Origin: Microcella daejeonensis
Lineage (GTDB): Bacteria > Actinomycetota > Actinomycetes > Actinomycetales > Microbacteriaceae
DNA length: 64,000 bases
Direction: 5' to 3'
NCBI RefSeq assembly: GCF_026625045.1
Contig: NZ_CP113089.1
Span: forward strand, 1,984,001-2,048,000
Shown: piece after piece, positions 35,809 through 45,012 of the stretch
Position numbering within the stretch: the stretch's first letter is position 1
Layout of the letters: each line of letters starts with the position of its first letter
Translations under genes and position numbers: made by a program
Notes under the pieces: generated by a model
Seen by the model: the letters and a program-made list of their open reading frames with translations, nothing else
Databases searched by the model: none
Told to the model about the DNA's origin: nothing

Positions 35809-37209
35809 TCACACCTCGGGTGCGGAGACGGAGGAGCCCGAGGAGGCCGGGCGCGAGATGAGCATCCCGAGATCGGAGGAGGCGGCGGAGAGGTGATCCA
35901 GCACCCGCTCGGCGATCGCGGCGACCTCGCCGGGTTCCGCGTCCGGTCCGGCGTGGAAGTTGAGCGCCATGACGCACGCGGCCAGGCGGCCCTGCACTGG
36001 TCCGTGCATGATCTGCGCCAGACGCTCGCGCTCCTGCGCGACGACGGCGAGGTACCGCACCTCGAGCGCCTCGAGCTCGCGACCGCGGTAGGCGCGCACC
36101 GACTCCGCCGCATCGTTGGCGTTCGAGACGGCGATCGCCGACCGGATCATCACGTTGCCGCCGCCCAGGCTGAAGGCGAGCAGCGGGGCGAGCTGCAGCC
36201 CGTTGCTGGTGATCGAATCGATGCCGCTCGTCAGCATGACGAGGAGCGCGATCACGACCGAGACCACGCCGCCGGCGAGCGTCGCCATGTAGGCCGGGAC
36301 CCCGGGGATCGGCCAGCGCTCGAGCGCGGCCGGGATCGCGCCGAGGGCGAGGACGGCCGCCGCCGTCGCGACGAGGAGCTCGATCGTCGAGGGCGCCCCG
36401 TACGCGGCAGCGGCCGGGGGCAGGAGCAGAGCGAGCGTCGAGAGCCCGATGAGCAGAGCGGTCGACCACGGCCGGTCCGGCCGGAGGTCGACGACGCGGC
36501 TGAGGCGAGGGGGGCGGGGAGCGACGGCCTCCTCGTGCTCGGGGAGGCTTCCGACGGAGTCGACGACCGTCAGCACCCGGTCGTGCACCTGCGAGATGCG
36601 CAGGCTCATCTCGGCCGCTGCGGCCCCCGACATGCTGTGCCGCGTCGCCGCGAGCGTCGTCTGCAGAGCGTCGAGCACCGGGACGACCGTCTCGCTCAAC
36701 GAGGAGACCAGGTAGGCGCGGGTCGTCTCGCTCGTCCGCAGCTCGCGATCGCGGAGCGCCCGCAACCGCTGCTCGATGACGTCGAGCTCGCCGAGGGTGG
36801 CGCGGCGCTTCATGATGACCGCGATCGCGTACACGGTCACGGGCACCCAGGCGGCGCTCGTGAGGCTCCAGCTCAGCAGGCGGAAGAGCAGCTCGGGGTC
36901 GCGCCCGCCCGCGGCGACCGCCACGGCGGCGCCCGTCACGCTGCGCCCGATGGCGGCGAGCAGCCACAGCCCGGCGATGACGGGCACGGGCAGCACCGGG
37001 TGGCGACGGCGGATGAGCGCGCCGCCGCCCACGACGACGGCGCCGTCGACGAGGTGCTGGGCCAATGCCGAGAGCAGAACCCACGCGGGTGTCGGGGTGC
37101 CGGGCTCGAGCTCCTGCAGCACGACGAGCATCGAGGCGGCGGGGAGCATGAGCAGCCAGACCACCGGATGTGTCGCCCAGCGACCGCCGAGTGCCTCGCT
37201 CACGCTCAT
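35809..37209 (-). CDS. eight-helix membrane protein ending in a histidine-kinase-like DHp helix, no ATPase domain
   Basis: A 466-residue protein. Four transmembrane helices (about 15-130), a cytoplasmic helical segment (about 140-255, KRRATLGELDVIEQRLRALR), four more helices (about 260-355), then a cytoplasmic tail with RYLAVVAQERERLAQIMHGP continuing VQGRLAACVMAL. This matches the HisKA_3 dimerisation helix of actinobacterial kinases (consensus ERxRLAxxLHGxVQxRLA), including the His. The protein ends about 45 residues later, with no N, G1, F or G2 box, and only 44 bases separate it from the next gene, so no ATPase remnant is encoded. It could be an HPt-like phosphotransfer or scaffold partner of the neighbouring hybrid kinase. 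ATG 37209 is a choice; the frame extends a further 19 codons upstream. Confidence 0.8.
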   Translation of the reverse strand: MSVSEALGGRWATHPVVWLLMLPAASMLVVLQELEPGTPTPAWVLLSALAQHLVDGAVVVGGGALIRRRHPVLPVPVIAGLWLLAAIGRSVTGAAVAVAAGGRDPELLFRLLSWSLTSAAWVPVTVYAIAVIMKRRATLGELDVIEQRLRALRDRELRTSETTRAYLVSSLSETVVPVLDALQTTLAATRHSMSGAAAAEMSLRISQVHDRVLTVVDSVGSLPEHEEAVAPRPPRLSRVVDLRPDRPWSTALLIGLSTLALLLPPAAAAYGAPSTIELLVATAAAVLALGAIPAALERWPIPGVPAYMATLAGGVVSVVIALLVMLTSGIDSITSNGLQLAPLLAFSLGGGNVMIRSAIAVSNANDAAESVRAYRGRELEALEVRYLAVVAQERERLAQIMHGPVQGRLAACVMALNFHAGPDAEPGEVAAIAERVLDHLSAASSDLGMLISRPASSGSSVSAPEV

Positions 37210-37306
37210 CTTGCTCCGTCGCCCGTCGCCGTGCCCGATCCGCGTCGCATCCCGGACCGGGGGCACTCATGCTCGCACAGCGCGGAGGAGATGATCCGTG
37301 GTCGCC

Positions 37307-37389
37307 GCTCCCGGCTCACCCGAATGAGCCGGGAGCAGCAGACCCGTGATCCGGTGGAGCCGACCCGACCCGAACGGGTCGGCTCCACC
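37307..37389. repeat. twin perfect hairpins in a 364-base intergenic region
   Basis: Two hairpins lie in tandem: 12-bp arms GCTCCCGGCTCA / TGAGCCGGGAGC (37307-37318, 37325-37336) and 15-bp arms GGTGGAGCCGACCCG / CGGGTCGGCTCCACC (37353-37367, 37375-37389). Both loops contain CCCGAA. No gene ends here: the region separates the divergent signalling operon and ettA. They could form a 5' leader structure of the signalling operon or an independent small RNA. The rest of 37210-37573 shows only the ettA -10. Confidence 0.7.
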
Positions 37390-37573
37390 GATTCGACCGC
37401 GGCTCCAGGCCCCCCGGCCCCTTCCCGCGTCGTTGACGATCAGAGTGCCCCACCCGTGCGGGCCCCGCAAACGGTCTGACGCGGCGGCATTCGCTATTCG
37501 AACGGCCGTCGGCCTGACCCACGGCACCTCTGACACGGCCGATCGGCTCGCTCGTGCTCCCTACACTGGGGGC

Positions 37574-39256
<1,683 letters not shown>

Positions 39257-39266
39257 GGCGCCGGCG

Positions 39267-39728
39267 ATGACGCGCGTCCACGTGCCCATCGCGCTGCGCT
39301 GGAGCGATCTCGATGCGTACGGGCACGTCAACAACGCCCGAATGCTCACGCTGCTCGAGGAGGCGCGCATCGAGGTCTTCTGGCCGGGGCGCAGCGCTCT
39401 CGCCGAGCCGCTGCCGGAGCTGCACATGGATGACGGCACGCTCAGCCTCATCGCCCGGCAGGAGGTCGAGTACCTCCTGCCGGTTCCGCACCTGCGCGAT
39501 CCGCTCGACATCCAGCTCTGGCTCGGCGCCATCGGAGGGGCCAGCCTCGAGGTCTGCTACGAGGTGCACGGCCCGGCCGGCACCGAGGACGACGTGCTGT
39601 ACGCGTGCGCCGCGACGACGATCGTGATGGTGGATGCCGCATCCGGCCGTCCCCGTCGCATCAGCGCGCGCGAGCGCGCGCTGTGGCTGCCCTTCCACGA
39701 GCCGCCGCTCGAGTTCCGACGCCGCTGA
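39267..39728 (+). CDS. hotdog-fold acyl-CoA thioesterase (4HBT family)
   Basis: A 153-residue single hotdog domain. The N-terminal RWSDLDAYGHVNNARMLTLLEEAR contains the catalytic Asp and His-Val-Asn of YbgC/FadM-type thioesterases, which release acids from acyl-CoA. The remainder, with QEVEYLLPVP and CAATTIVMVDAASGRPRRI, fits the fold. It follows ettA by ten bases and is almost certainly co-transcribed; this ettA-thioesterase pairing is common in actinobacteria. The substrate is unknown. Confidence 0.88.
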   Translation: MTRVHVPIALRWSDLDAYGHVNNARMLTLLEEARIEVFWPGRSALAEPLPELHMDDGTLSLIARQEVEYLLPVPHLRDPLDIQLWLGAIGGASLEVCYEVHGPAGTEDDVLYACAATTIVMVDAASGRPRRISARERALWLPFHEPPLEFRRR

Positions 39729-39806
39729 GGCTCGAGTACCGACGCGCCCGATGCCGGTCGCGTCCTCCTCAGCGTGTCGGACCGGGTGCATGTGAGACAC
39801 CAAATG

Positions 39807-39836
39807 TTGCCCCACAGGGTGCAACCGGTCTAGAGT
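39807..39836 (+). promoter_or_regulatory. promoter of the NCS1 permease gene with inverted repeat
   Basis: TTGCCC (39807-39812), an 18-nt spacer and TAGAGT (39831-39836) form a clear promoter about 35 bases before the permease ATG. GTTGC (39806-39810) and GCAAC (39821-39825) make an inverted repeat covering the -35 and half of the spacer, a possible repressor site. Confidence 0.65.
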
Positions 39837-39872
39837 CGCGTCATTCGTCCGCCTCCCCAGCGAAGGATCGCA

Positions 39873-41432
39873 ATGACCGACAACAGAGTGGTTGTCCTCT
39901 CCGACGACACGGCCCTCAATGCCCGCCCGCGCGCGACCGAGGTCGAGCAGCGCGGGATCGACACGATCCCCGACGCCGATCGCACCTCGACCTGGATCGA
40001 TCTCATGCGCATCCAGTTCGGCGGCGCCAACACCTTCGCCACCGTGCTGCTCGGCACCTTCCCGATCGCGCTTGGGCTGTCGTTCTGGCAGGCCGTCGCC
40101 GCGGTCGTGCTCGGCCTCGGCGTGGGCATCCTGTTCCTCATGCCCATGGGGCTCTTCGGTCCGCGCACGGGCACGAACAACGCCGTCTCCTCGGGCGCCT
40201 TCTTCGGCGTGCGCGGTCGCGTCGTCGGCTCGTTCCTGTCGCTGCTGACGGCGATCGCCTTCTACTCGATCTCGGTCTGGGTGGGCGGCGACGCGCTCGT
40301 CGGCGGGCTCAGCCGCCTGTTCGGCGTGCCCGACTCGATCGGGCTGCGCACGGTCATCTACGGCCTCATCGGCCTCATCGTGATCGTCGTCGTGGTGTTC
40401 GGCTACCAGTTCATGCTGCTCATCAACAAGACGGCGGCGATCGCCAACACGATCCTGTTCCTGCTCGCGATCGTCGCCTTCGCGACCGTGTTCGACCCGG
40501 GCTACGACCCGGGGCCCGATGCCCTCGCCCTCGGCGCCTTCTGGCCGACCTTCATCCTCTCGGCGCTCATCGTCATGTCGAACCCGATCTCGTTCGGCGC
40601 CTTCCTCGGCGACTGGTCGCGCTACATCCCCGCCGCGACGCCCAAGCGGCGCATCCTCGCCGCCACCGCGCTCGGCCAGGGGCTCACGCTCATCCCGTTC
40701 CTCTTCGGGGTCGCCACGGCGACGCTCGTCGCGGGCGAGATCGACTACGTGTTCGAGCTCATCCAGGCCGCGCCGCTCTGGTACGCGGTGCTCCTCATGG
40801 TCGTCGCCTTCATCGGCGGGCTCTCGACGGGCTCGACCTCGCTCTACGGAACGGGCCTCGACTTCTCGTCCGTGTTCCCGCGCTTCACCCGCGTCACGGC
40901 GACGATCTCGATCGGCGTCGCAGCGTTCCTGTTCATCCTCCTCGGCCGCCTGTTCTTCGACCTGCTGGCGGCGGTCAACGCCTTCGTCGGCGCCATCGTC
41001 GTGACGACGACCCCGTGGATGATCATCATGGCCATCGGCTTCATCGTGCGCCGCGGGGCCTTCGACCGCCGCGATCTGCAGGTCTTCAACCGCGGTGAGA
41101 CGGGCGGCCGCTACTGGTTCAGCGCCGGTGTGAACTGGCGCGGCATGGTCGCCTGGATCGGCTCGGCCGTGCTCGGGCTGACGTTCGCCAACTACCCGCC
41201 GATCATCGTCGGCCCCTTCACGAACGTCGCGGGCGGCGCCGACATCAGCCTGCTCGTCGCGATCGTCTCGGCGGCGGTGCTGTACCTCGGCGCGCTGTTC
41301 CTGTTCCCCGAGCCGAAGCACGTCTTCCCCGCCGAGGGGCCGCGTCTCGTCCCCGAGAAGGATGCGCCGATGACGCCCGTCGCGGCCGATCCGGCGTCGA
41401 GCGCCGCGAGGGCGCACGCCCGGCGCGGCTGA
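39873..41432 (+). CDS. NCS1 family nucleobase/cytosine permease
   Basis: A 519-residue transporter with about twelve transmembrane helices. The N-terminal region STWIDLMRIQFGGANTFATV and the following helices match the cytosine/purine/uracil/thiamine/allantoin (NCS1) family, which imports nucleobases and related compounds with H+ or Na+. NPISFGAFLGDWSRY, in the substrate-binding part, is characteristic of cytosine-type members. The C-terminal tail is Ala-rich and cytoplasmic. It stands alone after the ettA operon with its own promoter. The exact substrate cannot be deduced. Confidence 0.9.
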   Translation: MTDNRVVVLSDDTALNARPRATEVEQRGIDTIPDADRTSTWIDLMRIQFGGANTFATVLLGTFPIALGLSFWQAVAAVVLGLGVGILFLMPMGLFGPRTGTNNAVSSGAFFGVRGRVVGSFLSLLTAIAFYSISVWVGGDALVGGLSRLFGVPDSIGLRTVIYGLIGLIVIVVVVFGYQFMLLINKTAAIANTILFLLAIVAFATVFDPGYDPGPDALALGAFWPTFILSALIVMSNPISFGAFLGDWSRYIPAATPKRRILAATALGQGLTLIPFLFGVATATLVAGEIDYVFELIQAAPLWYAVLLMVVAFIGGLSTGSTSLYGTGLDFSSVFPRFTRVTATISIGVAAFLFILLGRLFFDLLAAVNAFVGAIVVTTTPWMIIMAIGFIVRRGAFDRRDLQVFNRGETGGRYWFSAGVNWRGMVAWIGSAVLGLTFANYPPIIVGPFTNVAGGADISLLVAIVSAAVLYLGALFLFPEPKHVFPAEGPRLVPEKDAPMTPVAADPASSAARAHARRG

Positions 41433-41450
41433 GGCCCGTAGAGGGCTGGT

Positions 41451-41501
41451 CGCCGCCCCGTCCCCGTGGATGCGCCATCGGCGCACCGGGGCGGGGCGGC
41501 G
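41451..41501. terminator. bidirectional terminator between the permease and rpmJ genes
   Basis: CGCCGCCCCGTCCCC (41451-41465) pairs with GGGGCGGGGCGGCG (41488-41501) with a single bulged base; the inner GATGCGCC-ATCG-GCGCA can extend it. It lies in the 76-base gap between convergent genes. Confidence 0.75.
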
Positions 41502-41508
41502 CGCGTCG

Positions 41509-41631
41509 TCACCCCTGGCGAGCTTTCATGCGCGGGTTCTGCTTGTTGATGACGAACACGCGGCCGCGCCGACGCACGATCTGCGCTCCGGGGATTCGCT
41601 TCAGGGATTTGAGCGAGTTGCGGACCTTCAT
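41509..41631 (-). CDS. rpmJ: ribosomal protein L36, zinc-independent (C-minus) form
   Basis: A 40-residue protein, [20 protein letters not shown] followed by [20 protein letters not shown]. It is a bL36 of the YkgO/L36B type: all four zinc-ligand positions of ordinary L36 are replaced and no Cys is present. Such paralogues are made under zinc starvation to free zinc from ribosomes and are normally repressed by Zur. GGAGG stands 4 bases before the ATG. It is divergent from a COG0523-like gene across a Zur-like palindrome. The gene is short and easily missed. Confidence 0.93.
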   Translation of the reverse strand: MKVRNSLKSLKRIPGAQIVRRRGRVFVINKQNPRMKARQG

Positions 41632-41643
41632 GGATCCTCCTTA

Positions 41644-41660
41644 TTGAGTATGGTTATCAA
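41644..41660. promoter_or_regulatory. probable Zur box between rpmJ and the COG0523-like gene
   Basis: TTGAGTATGGTTATCAA, read on the minus strand as TTGATAACCATACTCAA, fits the Fur-family Zur pattern TGAnAAn-nnnTnnTCA. It lies 12 bases before rpmJ and 30 bases before the divergent gene, so one dimer could repress both. The gene content on both sides is that of known Zur regulons. Confidence 0.7.
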
Positions 41661-41690
41661 CAAGGTAGACCATCGAATGGGAAGTGCATC

Positions 41691-42671
41691 ATGCGGAGCG
41701 AGCAGGAGAGGGTGCGCGTCACCCTTGTGACCGGATCGGACGCGGTGCTGCGACGGCGGATGCAGGCCGTCATCGCGGATGAGCGATGGACGGTCGGTGA
41801 TGCAGGACCGGGAACGGCCGATTCGCTGGCCGCCGCCGTCTCCGCCGCCGCCCGCGCCGGGCTCAACGGTGCCCTCGCGCTCTCCCTCCATCCTTCTCTC
41901 GACCCGCTGGAGACCGCGCTGGTGCTGCAGCAGCACTGGGCGATGGAGCATCCCGCTGCCCGAGTCCGACTGAGCGACGTCGTCACCGTCGCGCACGCTC
42001 GTGAGCTGCGGGTCCTTCTCCACGAGGGCGGCGCTCACGACCTCGACGCTCCCGAGGCGACCGCCCAGCGGATCGAGGCGGCGACCGCGATCGTCGTGGC
42101 CGGCGGCGACGACCCCCGACTGCGGCACCTCGTCCGCGCCCTCAATCCCCGATCGCCCGTGCTCGATGAGCGCGGCCTCGACCGGTCTCGCTATCGCGGC
42201 ATCCTGCGGGCGCCCGTCGACGACCTCGGACGGTGCCAGGGGTGGATGCTCGCCCTCCGCGGCGCGCTGCTGTCGGGCCCGGCGGTCGACGTCGTGGTGT
42301 TCCGTGATCCGCGCCCATTCCATCCCTACCGGCTCGCCGAGGTCGTGGAGCGCGGGCTCGCGCCGTCCAGGGTCGGCACGATCTGGCGCTCCCGAGGCCT
42401 CGTGCGACTCGCCAGCAGGGTCGAGCGCGTCGGATCGTGGTGCACGGCGGGGGAGGTCCTGCGGCTCGACCCGACGACGATGACGTCCGACGACCCAGAG
42501 GCGCCGGCCGGCCAAGAACTCGTGCTCATGGGGTCGGGCCTGCGACGCGCGGCGATCGTCGACGCCCTCGGTTCGGCGCTGCTGACCCCCGGCGAGCTGC
42601 TGGAGGGGCCGATGGCATGGGCGGGGTACGCCGATCCGTTCCCGGTATGGCAGTCGGCGCACGGTCACTGA
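41691..42671 (+). CDS. COG0523/CobW-like protein lacking the GTPase P-loop
   Basis: A 326-residue protein. The C-terminal third is a CobW C-terminal domain: RDPRPFHPYRLAEVVERGL, GTIWRSRGLVRLASR, GQELVLMGSGL, LLTPGELLEGPMAWAGYADP. The N-terminal half keeps the outline of the G3E GTPase fold (VRVTLVTGSDAVLRRRM) but has no GxxGxGKT Walker A and no CxCC metal motif, so GTP hydrolysis and classic metallochaperone activity are unlikely. ATG 41691 has GGGAAG upstream. Its position opposite the zinc-free L36 across a Zur-like box suggests a zinc-starvation role. Degenerate or specialised function remains open. Confidence 0.8.
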   Translation: MRSEQERVRVTLVTGSDAVLRRRMQAVIADERWTVGDAGPGTADSLAAAVSAAARAGLNGALALSLHPSLDPLETALVLQQHWAMEHPAARVRLSDVVTVAHARELRVLLHEGGAHDLDAPEATAQRIEAATAIVVAGGDDPRLRHLVRALNPRSPVLDERGLDRSRYRGILRAPVDDLGRCQGWMLALRGALLSGPAVDVVVFRDPRPFHPYRLAEVVERGLAPSRVGTIWRSRGLVRLASRVERVGSWCTAGEVLRLDPTTMTSDDPEAPAGQELVLMGSGLRRAAIVDALGSALLTPGELLEGPMAWAGYADPFPVWQSAHGH

Positions 42672-42696
42672 CGCGCGCCGTCCGCCGACCTCGCCG

Positions 42697-43131
42697 TCAG
42701 CGCGGCCGGCCGCGCTCCAGGCGGTCGACGATCGTCCGCAGCTCGGCGAGCATCTCGCTCTGCGCGCGGTTGATCGACAGCACCGCCTCGATGTCGGCCT
42801 TCGCGGCGAGGTTCGTGTCGAAGTCGTGCTGGGCGAGCGCCGCGGCGATCGCATCCTGCCGCTTCGCGGCGATGAGCAGGATGGCCCCCTGCAGGCCGGC
42901 GAGCATGCTGAGGAACAGGTTCAGCAGGATGAAGGGGTACGGGTCCCACGCGGCCCCGAACTCGTTCACGGCCGCCCACAGCACCATGAACAGCAGGAAC
43001 CCGCCGACGAAGGGCCAGCTGCCCATCGAGTTGCGCAGGGTGTCGGCGGCGCGCTCGCCCCGGGTGAGGCGCTCGGTGCTCTTCTCGTGCCAGGTGCGGG
43101 GAGGGGTGCGGCGGGAGCTCTGAGGCGTCAT
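42697..43131 (-). CDS. DUF1003 membrane protein
   Basis: A 144-residue protein with two transmembrane helices separated by a short loop (about 40-60, FVGGFLLFMVLWAAVNEF; about 68-88, PFILLNLFLSMLAGLQGAIL) and a cytoplasmic helical tail (QSEMLAELRTIVDRLE). This is the DUF1003 (YcaP-like CorA-associated) pattern. No function is established. The ATG lies exactly 6 nt after TACTCT on the minus strand (43143-43138), consistent with a leaderless mRNA. Confidence 0.9.
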   Translation of the reverse strand: MTPQSSRRTPPRTWHEKSTERLTRGERAADTLRNSMGSWPFVGGFLLFMVLWAAVNEFGAAWDPYPFILLNLFLSMLAGLQGAILLIAAKRQDAIAAALAQHDFDTNLAAKADIEAVLSINRAQSEMLAELRTIVDRLERGRPR

Positions 43132-43158
43132 GGCCCGAGAGTACGCGCGCCGTGCGGC

Positions 43159-44043
43159 TCAGTCGTCGAGCGGGACGCGCACCATGCCCTCCTGCGCCAC
43201 GCTCGCGACGAGCATCCCGTCGCGGGTGAAGATGCGGCCGAGCGAGAGGCCGCGCCCGCCGATGGCGTTGGGCGACTCCTGCACGTAGCAGAGCCAGTCG
43301 TCGACGCGGGCGTGGCGGTGCCACCACATGGCGTGGTCGAGGCTCGCCATCTTCAGGCCCGGCGTGATCCAGCTCTTGCCGTGGCGGCGCAGGATGGGCT
43401 CGAGGATGGAGTAGTCGCTCGCGTAGGCGAGGGCGGCCCGGTGCAGCTCCGGGTCGTCGGGCAGGGCATCCAGCGCCCGGAACCAGACCGCCTGGTGCGC
43501 CGTGCGCTCCTCGGCGCTGCGGAAGTAGATCGGGTCGGGTGCGTGCCGCAGGTCGAAGGGGCGCTCCTGCGCCCAGAAGCGGGCGACCGGGTGGTCGATG
43601 GGCGCGAGCACCTCGGCCGCGCTCGGCAGATCCTCCGGCTGCGGGATCCCCTCGGGCATCGTCGCCTGGTGGTCGAGCCCGGGGTCGTCGTCCTGGAAGG
43701 AGGCGATCATCGAGAGGATCGGCACGCCCTTCTGGAACGCCTGCGTGCGCCGCGTGGAGAACGAGCGCCCGTCGTGGATGCGGTCGACCGAGAAGGTGAT
43801 CGGCTCGGCGACGTCGCCCGGGCGCAGGAAGTAGCCGTGCATGGAGTGGATGGCGCGCTCGCCCTCGACCGTGCGGCTCGCGGCGAGCACCGACTGCGCC
43901 ATGACCTGGCCGCCGAAGACCCGGCCCTGGGGCATCCACTGGCTGGGCGCGGTGAACACGTCCTCCGTGGTGCGGGCGCCGGTGTCGGCGAGGGAGAGGG
44001 CCTGCAGCATGCCCGCGACGGGGTCGGGAGTGGAGTCGGTCAC
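43159..44043 (-). CDS. tesB: acyl-CoA thioesterase II
   Basis: A 294-residue double-hotdog thioesterase. Typical TesB segments are WMPQGRVFGGQVMAQSVLAA (N-terminal hotdog), SMHGYFLRPGDVAEPI, and in the second hotdog MASLDHAMWWHRHARVDDWL with SPNAIGGRGLSLGRIF. The catalytic Asp (DHAMWWH) and partner residues are present. It hydrolyses medium- to long-chain acyl-CoA in the cytoplasm. GTG 44043 lies exactly 6 nt after TAGACT (minus strand, 44055-44050). Its -10 overlaps that of the divergent gene. Confidence 0.94.
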   Translation of the reverse strand: MTDSTPDPVAGMLQALSLADTGARTTEDVFTAPSQWMPQGRVFGGQVMAQSVLAASRTVEGERAIHSMHGYFLRPGDVAEPITFSVDRIHDGRSFSTRRTQAFQKGVPILSMIASFQDDDPGLDHQATMPEGIPQPEDLPSAAEVLAPIDHPVARFWAQERPFDLRHAPDPIYFRSAEERTAHQAVWFRALDALPDDPELHRAALAYASDYSILEPILRRHGKSWITPGLKMASLDHAMWWHRHARVDDWLCYVQESPNAIGGRGLSLGRIFTRDGMLVASVAQEGMVRVPLDD

Positions 44044-44048
44044 GCCCG

Positions 44049-44055
44049 TAGTCTA
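44049..44055. promoter_or_regulatory. overlapping divergent -10 elements
   Basis: TAGTCTA reads TAGTCT to the right (8 nt before the ATG of the unknown gene) and TAGACT to the left (6 nt before tesB). The two promoters occupy the same bases, so only one polymerase can open the site at a time. Confidence 0.55.
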
Positions 44056-44062
44056 GGGAGCG

Positions 44063-44740
44063 ATGCCTTCGACCCTGCTGCTGCCCGACCGCGCCACCGC
44101 GCAGGATCTGGCCACCTTCCTCGCCCGCGCCGCCCGCCTCGACCCGGGCGGCGCCGTGCGCCTGCAGGCCGGCGGGGGAGTGCTCGCCGTCTCCGCCGCC
44201 GTCGTGCACCCGCAGGGCCTGCTCGACCGCAGCCCGACCGTCCTCGGGCTCCGCAGCCTCGCGCTCGTCGACGGCGCCGTCGACGCGGTGGTCGCGATCG
44301 CCGAGCTCGCCTCGGCGCTGCAGGGCGCGATGGGGGCGGGGGATGCCCCGGCCGAGCCCGGCGCCCCCGTCGAGCTGCGCGTTCCCGACCCGGTGCGCTC
44401 CGTGGTCTGGGCCGCGATCACGCCGCCCCGCTCGGGCTGGCAGCGGATGGCCCCGCTCGAGCCCGCCCCGCTCGCCGCCGCCGCGCGCGCCGGCATCGAG
44501 GAGGTCGCCGCCGCCGTCCCCGGCGCTCTGGGCGCCGACCTCGTGCACCGCGTGCGCCGCGAGGTGTGGGGGCGCGCACTGCCCGGCCACGATCACATCC
44601 CGGCCGGGGCGGCCTTCGCGCTCGAGAGCCTCGGCTTCCTCGGCGACGACCCCGTGCAGCAGTTCGCCTCGGGGGCGTGGCTGCGCTTCTCGACCCGGCG
44701 CGGGCACGTGCTCGTCAAGCAGGTCGTCGGCGCTCTCTGA
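44063..44740 (+). CDS. conserved hypothetical protein
   Basis: A 225-residue, Ala- and Leu-rich soluble protein that I cannot assign to a named family. It begins PSTLLLPDRATAQDLATFLARA and has no signal peptide or clear transmembrane helix. The C-terminal GAAFALESLGFLGDDPVQQF and RFSTRRGHVLVKQVV recur in actinobacterial hypothetical proteins. Codon use is like its neighbours, so it looks real. It is divergent from tesB with overlapping promoters. Confidence 0.75.
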   Translation: MPSTLLLPDRATAQDLATFLARAARLDPGGAVRLQAGGGVLAVSAAVVHPQGLLDRSPTVLGLRSLALVDGAVDAVVAIAELASALQGAMGAGDAPAEPGAPVELRVPDPVRSVVWAAITPPRSGWQRMAPLEPAPLAAAARAGIEEVAAAVPGALGADLVHRVRREVWGRALPGHDHIPAGAAFALESLGFLGDDPVQQFASGAWLRFSTRRGHVLVKQVVGAL

Positions 44741-44774
44741 GCCGAGGCTCCCTCCGATCCGCGGCGGGTCGATC

Positions 44775-44803
44775 TTGCCCTCGGGGCACGACCTGACTAC
44801 GGT
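44775..44803 (+). promoter_or_regulatory. promoter of the branched-chain keto acid dehydrogenase operon
   Basis: TTGCCC (44775-44780), a 17-nt spacer and TACGGT (44798-44803) lie 210 bases before the preferred E1alpha ATG. The leader that follows contains the 15-bp repeats. Confidence 0.55.
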
Positions 44804-44931
44804 CGAACGCAACTCCGGGCAACGGCGCCCGGGTCAGTGCGGGCCCACAGGCCGGCGCTGTGAGGATCGCCCGCGCACCGGCTCACCCGCTGGCGGCGCG
44901 GCGGATCGGAGAATCGTTGCGTACGACAGTG

Positions 44932-45006
44932 CACGACCACAGCAGGCACGACCACAGCAGGCACGACCAGAGCAGGCAGGACCACAGCAGGCACGACCAG
45001 AGCATC
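44932..45006 (+). repeat. five tandem 15-bp repeats, in frame as HDHSR
   Basis: Unit CACGACCASAGCAGG is repeated five times with few changes (44932, 44947, 44962, 44977, 44992). In the frame of the following E1alpha gene it encodes HDHSR-HDHSR-HDQSR-QDHSR-HDQSI. If translation starts at GTG 44860, TTG 44917 or GTG 44929 the protein carries this His/Asp-rich tail; if it starts at ATG 45013 the repeat is leader. Confidence 0.9.
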
Positions 45007-45012
45007 GGATCG

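Noticed and set aside
44932..45006. 15-bp repeats considered as regulator-binding iterons or an origin
   Set aside because: They are in frame with E1alpha, preserve an amino-acid pattern, and no replication gene is near.
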